A stretch of 31,216 nt of DNA from CAYJXJ01 sp964374095 (GTDB lineage: Bacteria; Elusimicrobiota; Elusimicrobia; UBA1565; UBA9628): positions 1 through 31,216 of the forward strand of contig CAYJXJ010000036.1 in the NCBI GenBank assembly GCA_964374095.1. The letters are read 5' to 3'. The translations under genes were made by a program, and so were the position numbers. Position 1 is the first letter of the stretch. Each line of letters begins with the position of its first letter. Under the pieces are notes generated by a model. The model was not told where the DNA came from and made no database searches. It saw only the letters and a list, made by a program, of their open reading frames with translations. Positions 16,683 to 24,296 of the stretch are shown here, one piece after another.

Positions 16683-16877
16683 ATGGCCAGACGATCCCGG
16701 ACTCAACGCAGCGGCCGCAAAGCCAGGCCCCCGCTGTTGACAGCGGAGACCGAGCCGTTCCGCCAGGACTGGCTCCTGTTGTCCCCAGGCGAGCGGCTCC
16801 TGCGTTCCTGGCGCATGCGCTCCCTCCTTAAGGATCCCGGGGCCGCCCACGATGCGCAGTCTCTTCCGCACCTTTAG
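16683..16877 (+). CDS. Small basic protein preceding a nucleotidyltransferase-like gene
   Basis: A 64-residue protein (MARRSRTQRSGRKARPPLL) with the helical segment LLSPGERLLRSWRMRSLL near residues 32-49. The start is strongly supported: GGAGG lies seven bases before the ATG and a good promoter precedes it. Its 3' end overlaps the next gene by 26 bases, a layout typical of two-gene modules such as toxin-antitoxin pairs. No antitoxin domain (AbrB, HTH, MazE) can be recognised, so that reading is only suggested by context. Confidence 0.6.
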   Translation: MARRSRTQRSGRKARPPLLTAETEPFRQDWLLLSPGERLLRSWRMRSLLKDPGAAHDAQSLPHL

Positions 16878-17646
16878 AGAGCGCCGCGTGCAGTACCTGC
16901 TCATCAGCGGGCAGGCTTCGGTGCTCTACGGCGGCTCCTTCTTCTCGCAGGACCTCGACCTTTGGGTTCGTCCCACGGCCTCCAACCTCCGCGCTCTCCT
17001 TGCGGCCCTGCGCGGCCTTCGCGCGCGGGTGCATAAGCTGACGCCGCCGCTGACCCTCCGAAATCTTCGGCGGGGGCACGGCTTCCACTTTCTCGTCCCG
17101 CTGCGCGGCGGCCCGGACCTCTACCTCGACCTGATGGGACAGCCCCCGCGGGTCGGCGCCTTCGGCCCGGCCCTGGGCCGGGCGGAGCGCATGGCCACCC
17201 CCTGGGGCGTGATCCCCGTCGTCTGCATAGAGGACTTGGTCGAGATTAAGAAGACGAACCGGCCTTCTGATTATGAAGTCATTACCCGGCTTGCCATGAT
17301 CCGGTTGGGACGGGAGGCGGCGCCCGGGTCCCGGTTGCTGGCTTGGGCCCTGCGCAACGCCTTTCGAGTCGAAGACCTGTGGGCGATGATCGAGCGGCAT
17401 GGCCGGCGGGCGGCCCCGGCGAGAATGCCGCCGGCCGCCCGCGCGCTATGGCGCGTCTTCTCCGCCGGGCGCGAGCCATTGGAACGTGACCTCCTGCGCG
17501 CGTCCCGGAAGATCGCGCGGGAAGGCATGCGGCTCCAAGAGAGAGGACGAGCCTATTGGATCCCGCGGCTTGAGGAATTGCGCCGGATGCGCGCGCAAGG
17601 GCTGCTCTTGCTTGAGGGAGCGTCAGTCGGACCGGGCGCGGTATAG
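16852..17646 (+). CDS. Nucleotidyltransferase-superfamily protein
   Basis: A 264-residue protein. Residues 15-39 (YLLISGQASVLYGG, then SQDLDLWV) match the minimal nucleotidyltransferase pattern: a Gly/Ser loop after a strand, then D34-x-D36 as metal ligands. Similar proteins include AbiEii/MenA-type toxins and uncharacterised nucleotidyltransferase-like proteins. A later segment GVIPVVCIEDLVEIKKTNRPSDYEVI has the I-E-D-L-I-x-x-K-x-x-x-R-x-x-D layout typical of this group. The protein is predicted cytosolic. It overlaps the small gene before it and is flanked by pilB and a damaged copy of the pilB 3' end, which suggests it was inserted into the pilus locus. Substrate unknown. Confidence 0.7.
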   Translation: MRSLFRTFRERRVQYLLISGQASVLYGGSFFSQDLDLWVRPTASNLRALLAALRGLRARVHKLTPPLTLRNLRRGHGFHFLVPLRGGPDLYLDLMGQPPRVGAFGPALGRAERMATPWGVIPVVCIEDLVEIKKTNRPSDYEVITRLAMIRLGREAAPGSRLLAWALRNAFRVEDLWAMIERHGRRAAPARMPPAARALWRVFSAGREPLERDLLRASRKIAREGMRLQERGRAYWIPRLEELRRMRAQGLLLLEGASVGPGAV

Positions 17647-17655
17647 GGCCGCGGC

Positions 17656-17755
17656 CGCCTGGGGTCCACGAGGTCCTCGACATCACCGACGAGGTTCGCG
17701 ATCTGATCTGCCGGCGGGCATTGAGCGGAGTGGCGCCTCCATCGGTGGAGGCGCC
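17656..17755 (+). pseudogene. Degraded duplicate of the pilB 3' end and its hairpin
   Basis: Bases 17666-17720 repeat the pilB segment at about 16347-16400 (encoding HEVLDITDEVRELICQR) with only a handful of changes. The copy then skips 125 bases, the gap lying between two GCGGGC repeats of pilB, and resumes with the pilB stop region and the following GC-rich hairpin. It has no start and cannot be expressed as PilB. It marks the far edge of the nucleotidyltransferase insertion. Confidence 0.8.
17732..17755 (+). terminator. Hairpin copy after the nucleotidyltransferase gene
   Basis: GGCGCCTCCA, loop TCGG, TGGAGGCGCC forms a perfect 10-bp stem. It is the diverged copy of the hairpin after pilB and may now terminate the inserted pair. 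There is no T-run. Confidence 0.5.
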
Positions 17756-17817
17756 GGCAATCGTCGCCGGCGAAGCCGCCCTCTGCGCCCGACGCGTTGA
17801 GGAAGCGCCCCCTTGAG

Positions 17818-17943
17818 TCAGGGGGCAATCCACTTGTCAGGGGAGGCCGCAAGGAACTCCTCAAGCGGAATGCCTTGCCCCCCTACAATAAGCTTCCCAT
17901 GCGGACCGAACTCTTTGGCGAGCTCCGCCAGTCCCGGCCGCAT
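17818..17943 (-). pseudogene. C-terminal fragment, possibly of a DUF4143-type ATPase
   Basis: A 41-residue minus-strand frame reads LAELAKEFGPHGKLIVGG, then GIPLEEFLAASPDKWIAP and a stop. It looks like a true protein C-terminus, and the IPLEEFL ending resembles endings I associate with DUF4143 ATPases. Upstream the frame loses sense. It is bounded at 17941-17943 by the other fragment on the opposite strand. Identification is tentative. Confidence 0.4.
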
Positions 17944-18001
17944 GAAACCCGCCCCCCGCTACCTGGCCGAGCAGGTCTCGGCCGACCTGAGGGAAAAGGG
18001 C
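17942..18001 (+). pseudogene. N-terminal fragment resembling the start of a DUF4143-type ATPase
   Basis: ATG 17942 opens MKPAPRYLAEQVSADLREK, which resembles the beginnings of many DUF4143 ATPases, normally followed within a few residues by a P-loop. No P-loop follows. In another frame, AKEFKEALSRVDSRG runs to a stop at about 18065 and could be debris of another gene end. The stretch 17756-18060 is best read as broken gene remnants. Confidence 0.35.
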
Positions 18002-18074
18002 GAAAGAGTTCAAAGAGGCGCTGTCCCGGGTGGACTCGAGAGGCTCCCAGTTCCCGGGGTTTTGAACGCGGACG

Positions 18075-18096
18075 GAACTGTACGCGCGTACAGTTC
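18075..18096. promoter_or_regulatory. Perfect 22-bp palindrome matching the LexA box pattern
   Basis: The sequence has arms GAACTGTACGC and GCGTACAGTTC with no spacer. It fits CTGT-N8-ACAG, the classical proteobacterial SOS-box pattern. It lies 31 bases upstream of the -35 box of the pilT promoter, in otherwise non-coding DNA. LexA motifs differ between phyla, so binding by LexA is an inference; another dimeric repressor is possible. Confidence 0.55.
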
Positions 18097-18127
18097 AGAC
18101 GGCTTTGGGGGGGTCGATCCGCGGCCA

Positions 18128-18156
18128 TTGACAAAACACACCCGGGGGGTTATGCT
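18128..18156 (+). promoter_or_regulatory. Strong sigma-70-type promoter of pilT-pilC
   Basis: Consensus TTGACA (18128-18133), 17 bases, TATGCT (18151-18156). The leader to the pilT ATG would be about 48 bases. Confidence 0.75.
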
Positions 18157-18210
18157 TAGAGGTACCCGAAGCCCAATCGCGCCGAGTGGGGCGGGCAGCC
18201 GGCAAACCGT

Positions 18211-19293
18211 ATGATATCTATGTCCGAGCTGTTCCTGCTGATGCATGAGCGGGGCGCGAGCGACCTGCACATGACGGTCGGGGCGCCCCCCACCCTGCGC
18301 ATCGACGGGGAGATGGTGCACACCCCCTTCGAGAAGCTCAGTTCCGAGCACGCCCAGACCCTGATCTATTCCCTGCTCAACGACGCCCAGCGCCAGCGTT
18401 TCGAGGCCACCTGCGAGCTCGATCTGGCGATCACCCTCAAGGGCATGGGGCGCCTGCGGCTCAACATCTACCGGCAAAAGGGGTGCGTGGGGGCCGCCAT
18501 CCGCGTCATCCCCAATACCTTCAAGAGCTTCCAGGAACTGGGCATGCCGGAAGTCATCTACGACATTCTTAAGATTCCCAAGGGCCTCATCCTCGTGACG
18601 GGCCCGACGGGCAGCGGCAAGTCGACGACTCTCGCCAGCATGATCGACTATATCAATGAAACCCGAAACGGCCACATCGTGACCGTCGAGGACCCCATCG
18701 AGTACGTCCATACGCACAAGAAGTGCCTGGTCAACCAGCGGGAGGTCGGTCAGGACACCGAGACCTTCGCGGCCGCCCTGCGCCACGTCCTGCGCCAGGA
18801 CCCCAACGTCATCCTGATCGGCGAGCTGCGCGACCTCGACACCATCAGCGCCGCGCTGACCATCGCCGAGACCGGCCACATGGTCTTTGCCACCCTCCAC
18901 ACCAACGACTGCACGCAGACCGTCAACCGCATCATCGACGTTTTCCCGCAGACGCAAATCGAGCAGGTGCGGGTCCAATTGTCCTTCGTGCTCCAGGCCG
19001 TCGTGAGCCAACAGCTGCTCGTGCACGCCTCGGGGCAGGGCCGCGTCCTGGCCATGGAGATTTTGAGGGTGACCTCGGCCCTGCGCAATATCATCCGCGA
19101 GCAGAAAGTCGAGCAGATCCCCCTGGCCCTGCAGACCGGCGGCAAGCTCGGCATGCAGACCATGAACCAGTCCCTCGCCGATCTCTACAAGCAGAAACGC
19201 ATCACGTATCAGGAGGCCATGGATCACTCCCTCGATCTCGAGGACCTGCGGCGCCTCCTGCAGCGCTCCTTAGCGCCGGCGGGCCAAGGATAG
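18211..19293 (+). CDS. pilT: Type IV pilus retraction ATPase PilT
   Basis: A 360-residue cytosolic hexameric motor that retracts pili for twitching and DNA uptake. It shows ASDLHMTVGAPPTLRIDG at the N-terminus, Walker A GPTGSGKST, the Asp box TVEDPIEYVH, Walker B DPNVILIGELRD, the His box ATLHTNDCTQTVNRIIDVFP and an AIRNLIRE-like signature reading ALRNIIREQK, which separates PilT from PilB. No zinc site is present. An alternative ATG lies at 18220 (MSELFLLMHERGASDLH), three codons in; no clear ribosome site distinguishes them. pilC follows after four bases. Confidence 0.95.
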   Translation: MISMSELFLLMHERGASDLHMTVGAPPTLRIDGEMVHTPFEKLSSEHAQTLIYSLLNDAQRQRFEATCELDLAITLKGMGRLRLNIYRQKGCVGAAIRVIPNTFKSFQELGMPEVIYDILKIPKGLILVTGPTGSGKSTTLASMIDYINETRNGHIVTVEDPIEYVHTHKKCLVNQREVGQDTETFAAALRHVLRQDPNVILIGELRDLDTISAALTIAETGHMVFATLHTNDCTQTVNRIIDVFPQTQIEQVRVQLSFVLQAVVSQQLLVHASGQGRVLAMEILRVTSALRNIIREQKVEQIPLALQTGGKLGMQTMNQSLADLYKQKRITYQEAMDHSLDLEDLRRLLQRSLAPAGQG

Positions 19294-19297
19294 AACC

Positions 19298-20521
19298 ATG
19301 CCGACATTCGCCTATAAGGCCAAGGGGGTCGACGGACGGGTGACCGAGGGAACCGTTGATGCCCCCGGCCAGAACCAGGCCTCCGACAAGCTCAAGGCCC
19401 AAAGGCTCACCATCATCGAGATCAAGGAGTCCAAGGGCTTCGACATTATGAAGCTGCTCCAGTCCAAGCCCAAGGTCTCGACCAAGGACCTGGTCCTCTT
19501 CTCGCGCCAGCTCTCGACCTTGGTGAGCGCGGGCGTGCCCATCGTCCAAGGCCTGGGCATCCTCGAGGCCCAGGCCGAGAACCCGACCTTCAAGGAGATC
19601 CTCTTCAACGTCAAATCCGACATCGAGGGGGGCCTCTCGATTTCGGACACCCTCAAGAAATACCCCGAGGCCTTCCCGGACCTCTACACGTCCATGATCC
19701 GGGCCGGCGAGCTCGGCGGCATCCTCGACACCATCCTCGAGCGCCTGACCTCCTACATGGAGAATTCCGAGAACCTGAAGATGAAGGTCAAGTCGGCGAT
19801 GAACTACCCCATCATCGTCTTGAGCATCTGCGCCGCGGTCACCGTCTTTTTGATGGTCTTCGTGATCCCGACCTTCGAGAAAATATTCGCGAGCTTCGGC
19901 GCGCAGCTGCCGTTGGTTACCCAGCTTCTCATCGACACCTCCAACCTCATGAAGAAGTTCTTCATCGTGATCCTGGCCCTGCCGCCGGGCGGCATCTGGG
20001 CCTTCAAGAAGTTCTACGCCTCTCCCGTCGGACACCGCTGGGTCGACAGCATGCTGCTTAAGCTCCCGGTCTTCGGCATCCTGTTGAAGAAAGTGGCGGT
20101 CGCCAAATTCACCCGCACTCTCGGCACCCTCATCAAGTCGGGCGTGCCCATCATGCAGGCCCTGGAGACCGTGTCCTCGACCGCGGGCAACTTGATCATC
20201 TCCGAAGCCGTGCTGGCCACCCGGGAGTCCATCCGCGAGGGCGGCCGCCTGGCCGACCCCTTGAAGAAGTCCGGGATATTCCCCAACATGGTCACCTCCA
20301 TGATATCGGTCGGCGAGGAAACCGGCGCCCTGGACATCATGCTTTCGAAAATCGCCGACTTCTACGACCAGGAAGTCGACGCCGCGGTCAAGGGCCTCAC
20401 CTCCATGATCGAACCCATCGTCATCGTCGTCATGGGCGTCGTGATCGGCACCATCGTCGTCGCCATGTTCATGCCGATGTTCGGCATGGGCGAACTGGCG
20501 TCGAACATGGAGGGCAAGTAG
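19298..20521 (+). CDS. pilC: Type IV pilus inner-membrane platform protein PilC (GspF family)
   Basis: A 407-residue polytopic protein that couples the PilB/PilT motors to the growing pilus. It begins MPTFAYKAKGVDG, and two GspF repeats follow: one at about residues 65-190 (LVLFSRQLSTLVSAGVPI) and one at about 265-395 (AKFTRTLGTLIKSGVPIMQA, VGEETGALDIML). Hydrophobic helices lie near 165-195, 220-245 and 370-395. AAGGA sits just before the ATG. It ends the pilT-pilC pair, and a hairpin follows. Confidence 0.95.
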   Translation: MPTFAYKAKGVDGRVTEGTVDAPGQNQASDKLKAQRLTIIEIKESKGFDIMKLLQSKPKVSTKDLVLFSRQLSTLVSAGVPIVQGLGILEAQAENPTFKEILFNVKSDIEGGLSISDTLKKYPEAFPDLYTSMIRAGELGGILDTILERLTSYMENSENLKMKVKSAMNYPIIVLSICAAVTVFLMVFVIPTFEKIFASFGAQLPLVTQLLIDTSNLMKKFFIVILALPPGGIWAFKKFYASPVGHRWVDSMLLKLPVFGILLKKVAVAKFTRTLGTLIKSGVPIMQALETVSSTAGNLIISEAVLATRESIREGGRLADPLKKSGIFPNMVTSMISVGEETGALDIMLSKIADFYDQEVDAAVKGLTSMIEPIVIVVMGVVIGTIVVAMFMPMFGMGELASNMEGK

Positions 20522-20528
20522 CCTGAGG

Positions 20529-20566
20529 CCTCGCCACCTTCCGGTGGAAGCCAGAGGGTGGCGAGG
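20529..20566 (+). terminator. Hairpin after pilC, probable terminator
   Basis: Perfect 10-bp arms CCTCGCCACC (20529-20538) and GGTGGCGAGG (20557-20566) enclose an 18-base loop that can itself pair partly. It lies eight bases after the pilC stop. It lacks a T-run. Confidence 0.5.
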
Positions 20567-20600
20567 ACGATAGTTGTTAGGGGGGCTTAGAGCCGTTTAA

Positions 20601-22739
20601 TTGAAGAGACACAAAGGCACCCTCCCACCCGCACATCCCACAAACAGCCTGACGGCGATCGCTTGGAGGGCCTATCCCTCGGCCTCGTCCGCGATCGCCG
20701 TGGCGTGGGCCTACCTCATGGCCCTCGCTTATTACTGGAACCAGCCGGGCTGGCGCGAGCAGCTGAGGATGTGGCGCTACTGGCCCAACCTCCTTCCTCC
20801 GATTCACCAGATGACCGCGACGGCCTTCGCCGGGCACCTCAGCAACGGGGCGTTCCTGGCCCTGATGGCGCTGGCGGGCTGGGGGTTGGGACGTCCGATT
20901 TTGAGAAGGTCGGGCGCTGGCGAGGTCGGAGGGATGGCGGGCGGACTGCTGGCGTTGGGAGTCGGCTGGGGGGCGCTGGGGTTGGCTTTCCTGGGACTTG
21001 GCCTGGCCGGGTTCTGGCGGGTCTGGGTCGTCTGGGCCCTGTTGATGGCGGGGTGGGGCGGCGCGCTGCGGGAGGCCCACCGCTGGCTGGGCGAGCGGCC
21101 GTCCGCGCCCGCGGGCGGGCCGGCGGCGGCCGCCTGGACGGCCTGGGAGGGAGGTCTCGTTTTGTTTCTAGGATGCCTGGGCGCCCTGCATTTCTTCGCC
21201 GCGCTCATGCCGGAAACCTTCTACGACTCCCTGGTCTATCATTTGGCCCTACCGGACCGCTATTGGCGGCGCGGGGGGATCGTCCCGACTTTCGAGAATC
21301 TCTACTCCGGATTTCCCATGCTGACCTCGATGCTCTACGGCTTGGCCCTGCCCCTGGGCTCCGACGGGCTGGCCCGGCTGATGCACTGGGCCTTGGGCGC
21401 CGCCGCGGTGGCCTGCGTCTATGAGCTCGGCCGGCGCTGCGCCGGGAGAAGCTCGGGGCTCTTGGCCGCGGCCCTGTTCTACGCCGTGCCGATGACGGGG
21501 GCGCTCACCTGGCAATGCGGCGCGGAGATGGGCTGGGCGTTCTTTCAGCTCCTGGCCCTTTTGGCGTTGGTGATCCGCGTCGAGCGGGGCGAGGCTCCGG
21601 GGCCCTGGATTTTCTGGTGCGGGGTGTTCGCCGGCCTGGCCATGGGCTCGAAGTACCAGGCTGGGCCGCTCTTGGGCGTTCTACCCGCGGCTCTCTACGC
21701 CGCCCGGCCGACGGAAGGCCGGGCGCTGCGGCGGGAGTGCCTGGTCTTGGCGGCCGTGGCGCTGGCGGTGGTCTCGCCCTGGCTGCTCAAGAATGCCGTC
21801 CTCTATTCCAACCCCGTCTATCCCTTCTTCCACGAGTCGTTCGCCGACGAGCCCATCCCCCGCTGGCGTCAGCTCGTCGCCGACGCCGAGAGGAGAGACC
21901 TGGCGCGCGTGCTATCGACGGGGGCGGGCTTCAAGTCGTTTCTCCTGCATCCGTGGGAAATGTCTTACCAGGGGACGGAGCGCGGACCGACTTTCCTGAT
22001 GGCGCTGCCGGTCTTGGGGCTGGCGGCCTTCCGTTCGGGCGGACTCTCCGCCGTCTGGATCGCCGCCCTGGGACTGTGGGCCGCGTGGAGCCTCTCGACC
22101 ACCATGTTCCGCTACTTCATCCCGACGCTCCCGGTGATTTGCGTCGCGGCGGCGGCGGCCTGGGAATCCCTCTTGGGCCCGCGGGCCCGGCCGGCGATGA
22201 GAGTTCTGCTGATCCTGCACCTTATGCTGCAGGGGGAGTTCATATTCTATTGGCTGAAGTCCTCGGGCGTGGTCCCCGTCATCCTCGGGATCGAGACTCT
22301 CGACCGGCATTTGAGCGTCCCGCACCCCTTCTATCACAATCCCGTCCAGCCGGCCGTGGCCTTCATCAACCGGGAGCTTCCGGCCGCCGCGAAAGTGCTG
22401 TTCGTCGGCGAGGCGCGCTGCTACCACCTGCGGCGCGACGGGATCTGCACGACCTACTACGACGATTTTCCGGTGCGGCCCTGGCTGGCCCGCAGCCCCG
22501 ACGCGGCGGCTTTTCGGGAGATCCTTCGCGACAACGGGGTGACTCATGTCCTCTTCAATCGCAATGAACTGGGCCGGTGGCAGGGCCGGGGCCGGCACTA
22601 CCTGCAGCTCAAATCACGGGAGACCCAGGTCTGGCAGGACTTCATGCGGCGCTATCCCCGGAAGATTTTCGATCAGCAGGGGCCCCGCCGCGACGGGATG
22701 CCGGTGTCCGACAACGTGGTCTACGAGCTTTCGGGCTGA
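20601..22739 (+). CDS. Multi-pass membrane protein, GT-C glycosyltransferase-like (PMT/ArnT type)
   Basis: A 712-residue polytopic membrane protein with about 11-13 hydrophobic helices and a soluble C-terminal part (from ~570). The segment ETFYDSLVYHLALPDRYW resembles the first-loop region of family 39-like GT-C enzymes, which use lipid-linked sugar donors on the outer face of the membrane. The C-terminal portion (KVLFVGEARCYHLRRDGI, then VTHVLFNRNELGRW) is typical of such proteins. The start is uncertain: the TTG at 20601 gives the full first helix, while the next ATG (20718) would cut into it. Acceptor and donor are unknown. It faces another GT-C-like gene tail to tail with an 18-base gap. 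Confidence 0.65.
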   Translation: MKRHKGTLPPAHPTNSLTAIAWRAYPSASSAIAVAWAYLMALAYYWNQPGWREQLRMWRYWPNLLPPIHQMTATAFAGHLSNGAFLALMALAGWGLGRPILRRSGAGEVGGMAGGLLALGVGWGALGLAFLGLGLAGFWRVWVVWALLMAGWGGALREAHRWLGERPSAPAGGPAAAAWTAWEGGLVLFLGCLGALHFFAALMPETFYDSLVYHLALPDRYWRRGGIVPTFENLYSGFPMLTSMLYGLALPLGSDGLARLMHWALGAAAVACVYELGRRCAGRSSGLLAAALFYAVPMTGALTWQCGAEMGWAFFQLLALLALVIRVERGEAPGPWIFWCGVFAGLAMGSKYQAGPLLGVLPAALYAARPTEGRALRRECLVLAAVALAVVSPWLLKNAVLYSNPVYPFFHESFADEPIPRWRQLVADAERRDLARVLSTGAGFKSFLLHPWEMSYQGTERGPTFLMALPVLGLAAFRSGGLSAVWIAALGLWAAWSLSTTMFRYFIPTLPVICVAAAAAWESLLGPRARPAMRVLLILHLMLQGEFIFYWLKSSGVVPVILGIETLDRHLSVPHPFYHNPVQPAVAFINRELPAAAKVLFVGEARCYHLRRDGICTTYYDDFPVRPWLARSPDAAAFREILRDNGVTHVLFNRNELGRWQGRGRHYLQLKSRETQVWQDFMRRYPRKIFDQQGPRRDGMPVSDNVVYELSG

Positions 22740-22757
22740 GCGCGGCGCGGGTGCTCC

Positions 22758-24296
22758 TCAGGGAGCGGCGGCGGGAGACGCCCCCGCGGCGGTCACCGTC
22801 CACCGCCGGACGCCACGTAGGGCCGTCCCGGGGATGGGCGCTCCGCCGGGGTCGGCGGCGTAGGCCTCGACCCGGAACTCACGGTCTCCGGGGCCTGGGG
22901 CGGGAGGATCGGCGGCGGCGGCAACGAGGACCGTCGCGCAGCCGTGCGCTGCGCGGTCCGAATTTTCCAGGACCAACCGGCGGGCGTAGACCCGCATGAC
23001 GAGGCTGTTGAGCATGGGCATTTGCTCCTGCCCGGCCACATCGGGCTGCGTGGGACGCAAGACCAGATCCCCCCCGGCCCAGACCGCGCATCCCCCCGGG
23101 GGGAGCTGCTCCTGGAGCCATCGGCCCAGGTGGTTCGCCGCCGGGCTGCGCAGGGTCGGTTCCGAGCGCAGGAAGCGCCCGGCGGCCAGACTCGCGGGCC
23201 AAGGCGCCGCCGCCGCCGTGAGCGCCGCCGCGGCGATGAGCGCTTTTCTCGAGCCGCCCGCCATCCCGGCCGCCCAAACGACGCCCTGGCCCAGCGTGGC
23301 GTAAAGGATCGGAAGAAATGACAAGAGGTAGCGCTGTTCTTGGTTGCCGATCGCCAGGCTGAGGATCGCCAAGGGCAGGACGGCCCCCAACGCCAGGAAA
23401 CGGCGCGGGGCGTCCGAGCCGGCCAACCATTGCAGCAAACCGATGCCGGCAAGCGTTGCGGGGAGAACGCCAAGATGGCGCGCGGCTGAGGCGATGTAGA
23501 AAAAGGAACGCGGGGACTCTTTGTTCATGTTAATGGCGACGACGTTGAGCAATTCGGCGTGCGCGCCGGCGATGCAGCGCCCAACCGGGTCCGGGGTGAT
23601 GGTCCGGGAGACGAGTCCCAGGATCACGACGATAAGACCGTAAGCCAGCGGCGGGAGCAGCCAACCGGGGGAGAGCACGGCCTTCCTCAAGCGGCGGCCC
23701 AGGCCTCCCGCCCCCGGTGCCAGGGCCTGATAGAGTCCGGGGACCATGGCGAGGAGGCCCAGTTGATAGCGCGACATGACGGCCAAGACGTAGGCGCCGA
23801 GCATCAGCGCGAAGGAGGCCGCTCCGGGCGTCCGCTGGTGTTTCCAGCCCGCGGCGAGAAAGAGGAGCACCGGAAGGGCCGATGCCGCGTCGAACAGCAT
23901 GAATGGGGCATAGCGGAGGAGCAGCGGGTTGGCGGCCATCAGCAGCGACAATCCCGCGGCCAGCGGGGCGGGAAACAGCCCGCGCAACAGGAGGTAGGCG
24001 GCCGCGACCGCCGTCGCGGCGAGCAGGGACATGATGGAGTGCGCCGCCATGAGGGCGGCGCGGAGGTCCGGGGTTTGGCCGCCGGCGATGACGGCGGGCA
24101 CCAGGACCAGCCAACTCAAGAGCGGCCGGGTATGAGTCAGCGCGGCGCCGGGCGGGGCCTGCCCCCCCGCCACGAGGGCGTTGGTCAAGGAAACCATGCC
24201 ATCGTAGGATTCCCATTGCACGTCGCGAGTCAGCGTCCATAGCGCGGCGGCATAGGCCGCCGCGAGGAGCGCGAGTCCGGCGCGCTTAAGCGCCAT
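22758..24296 (-). CDS. Multi-pass membrane protein, GT-C glycosyltransferase-like
   Basis: A 512-residue protein starting MALKRAGLALLAAAYAAALW with about ten membrane helices and a soluble C-terminal region from ~400. The first loop carries WESYDGMVSL, where GT-C enzymes keep their acidic catalytic residue, and HTRPLLSWLV follows. NMNKESPRSFFYIASA could be a periplasmic re-entrant loop. The fold assignment is by topology and motif placement only. The ATG at 24296 overlaps the end of the TPR-methylase gene by 11 bases, so this is the third gene of a coupled minus-strand set with two borosin-like methylases. That context suggests membrane processing or transfer of a modified product, but this is inference. 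Confidence 0.6.
   Translation of the reverse strand: MALKRAGLALLAAAYAAALWTLTRDVQWESYDGMVSLTNALVAGGQAPPGAALTHTRPLLSWLVLVPAVIAGGQTPDLRAALMAAHSIMSLLAATAVAAAYLLLRGLFPAPLAAGLSLLMAANPLLLRYAPFMLFDAASALPVLLFLAAGWKHQRTPGAASFALMLGAYVLAVMSRYQLGLLAMVPGLYQALAPGAGGLGRRLRKAVLSPGWLLPPLAYGLIVVILGLVSRTITPDPVGRCIAGAHAELLNVVAINMNKESPRSFFYIASAARHLGVLPATLAGIGLLQWLAGSDAPRRFLALGAVLPLAILSLAIGNQEQRYLLSFLPILYATLGQGVVWAAGMAGGSRKALIAAAALTAAAAPWPASLAAGRFLRSEPTLRSPAANHLGRWLQEQLPPGGCAVWAGGDLVLRPTQPDVAGQEQMPMLNSLVMRVYARRLVLENSDRAAHGCATVLVAAAADPPAPGPGDREFRVEAYAADPGGAPIPGTALRGVRRWTVTAAGASPAAAP

Noticed and set aside
17797..18159. A 120-codon plus-strand open frame covering the debris region
   Set aside because: Its text is incoherent, and better-looking fragments exist in other frames and on the other strand.
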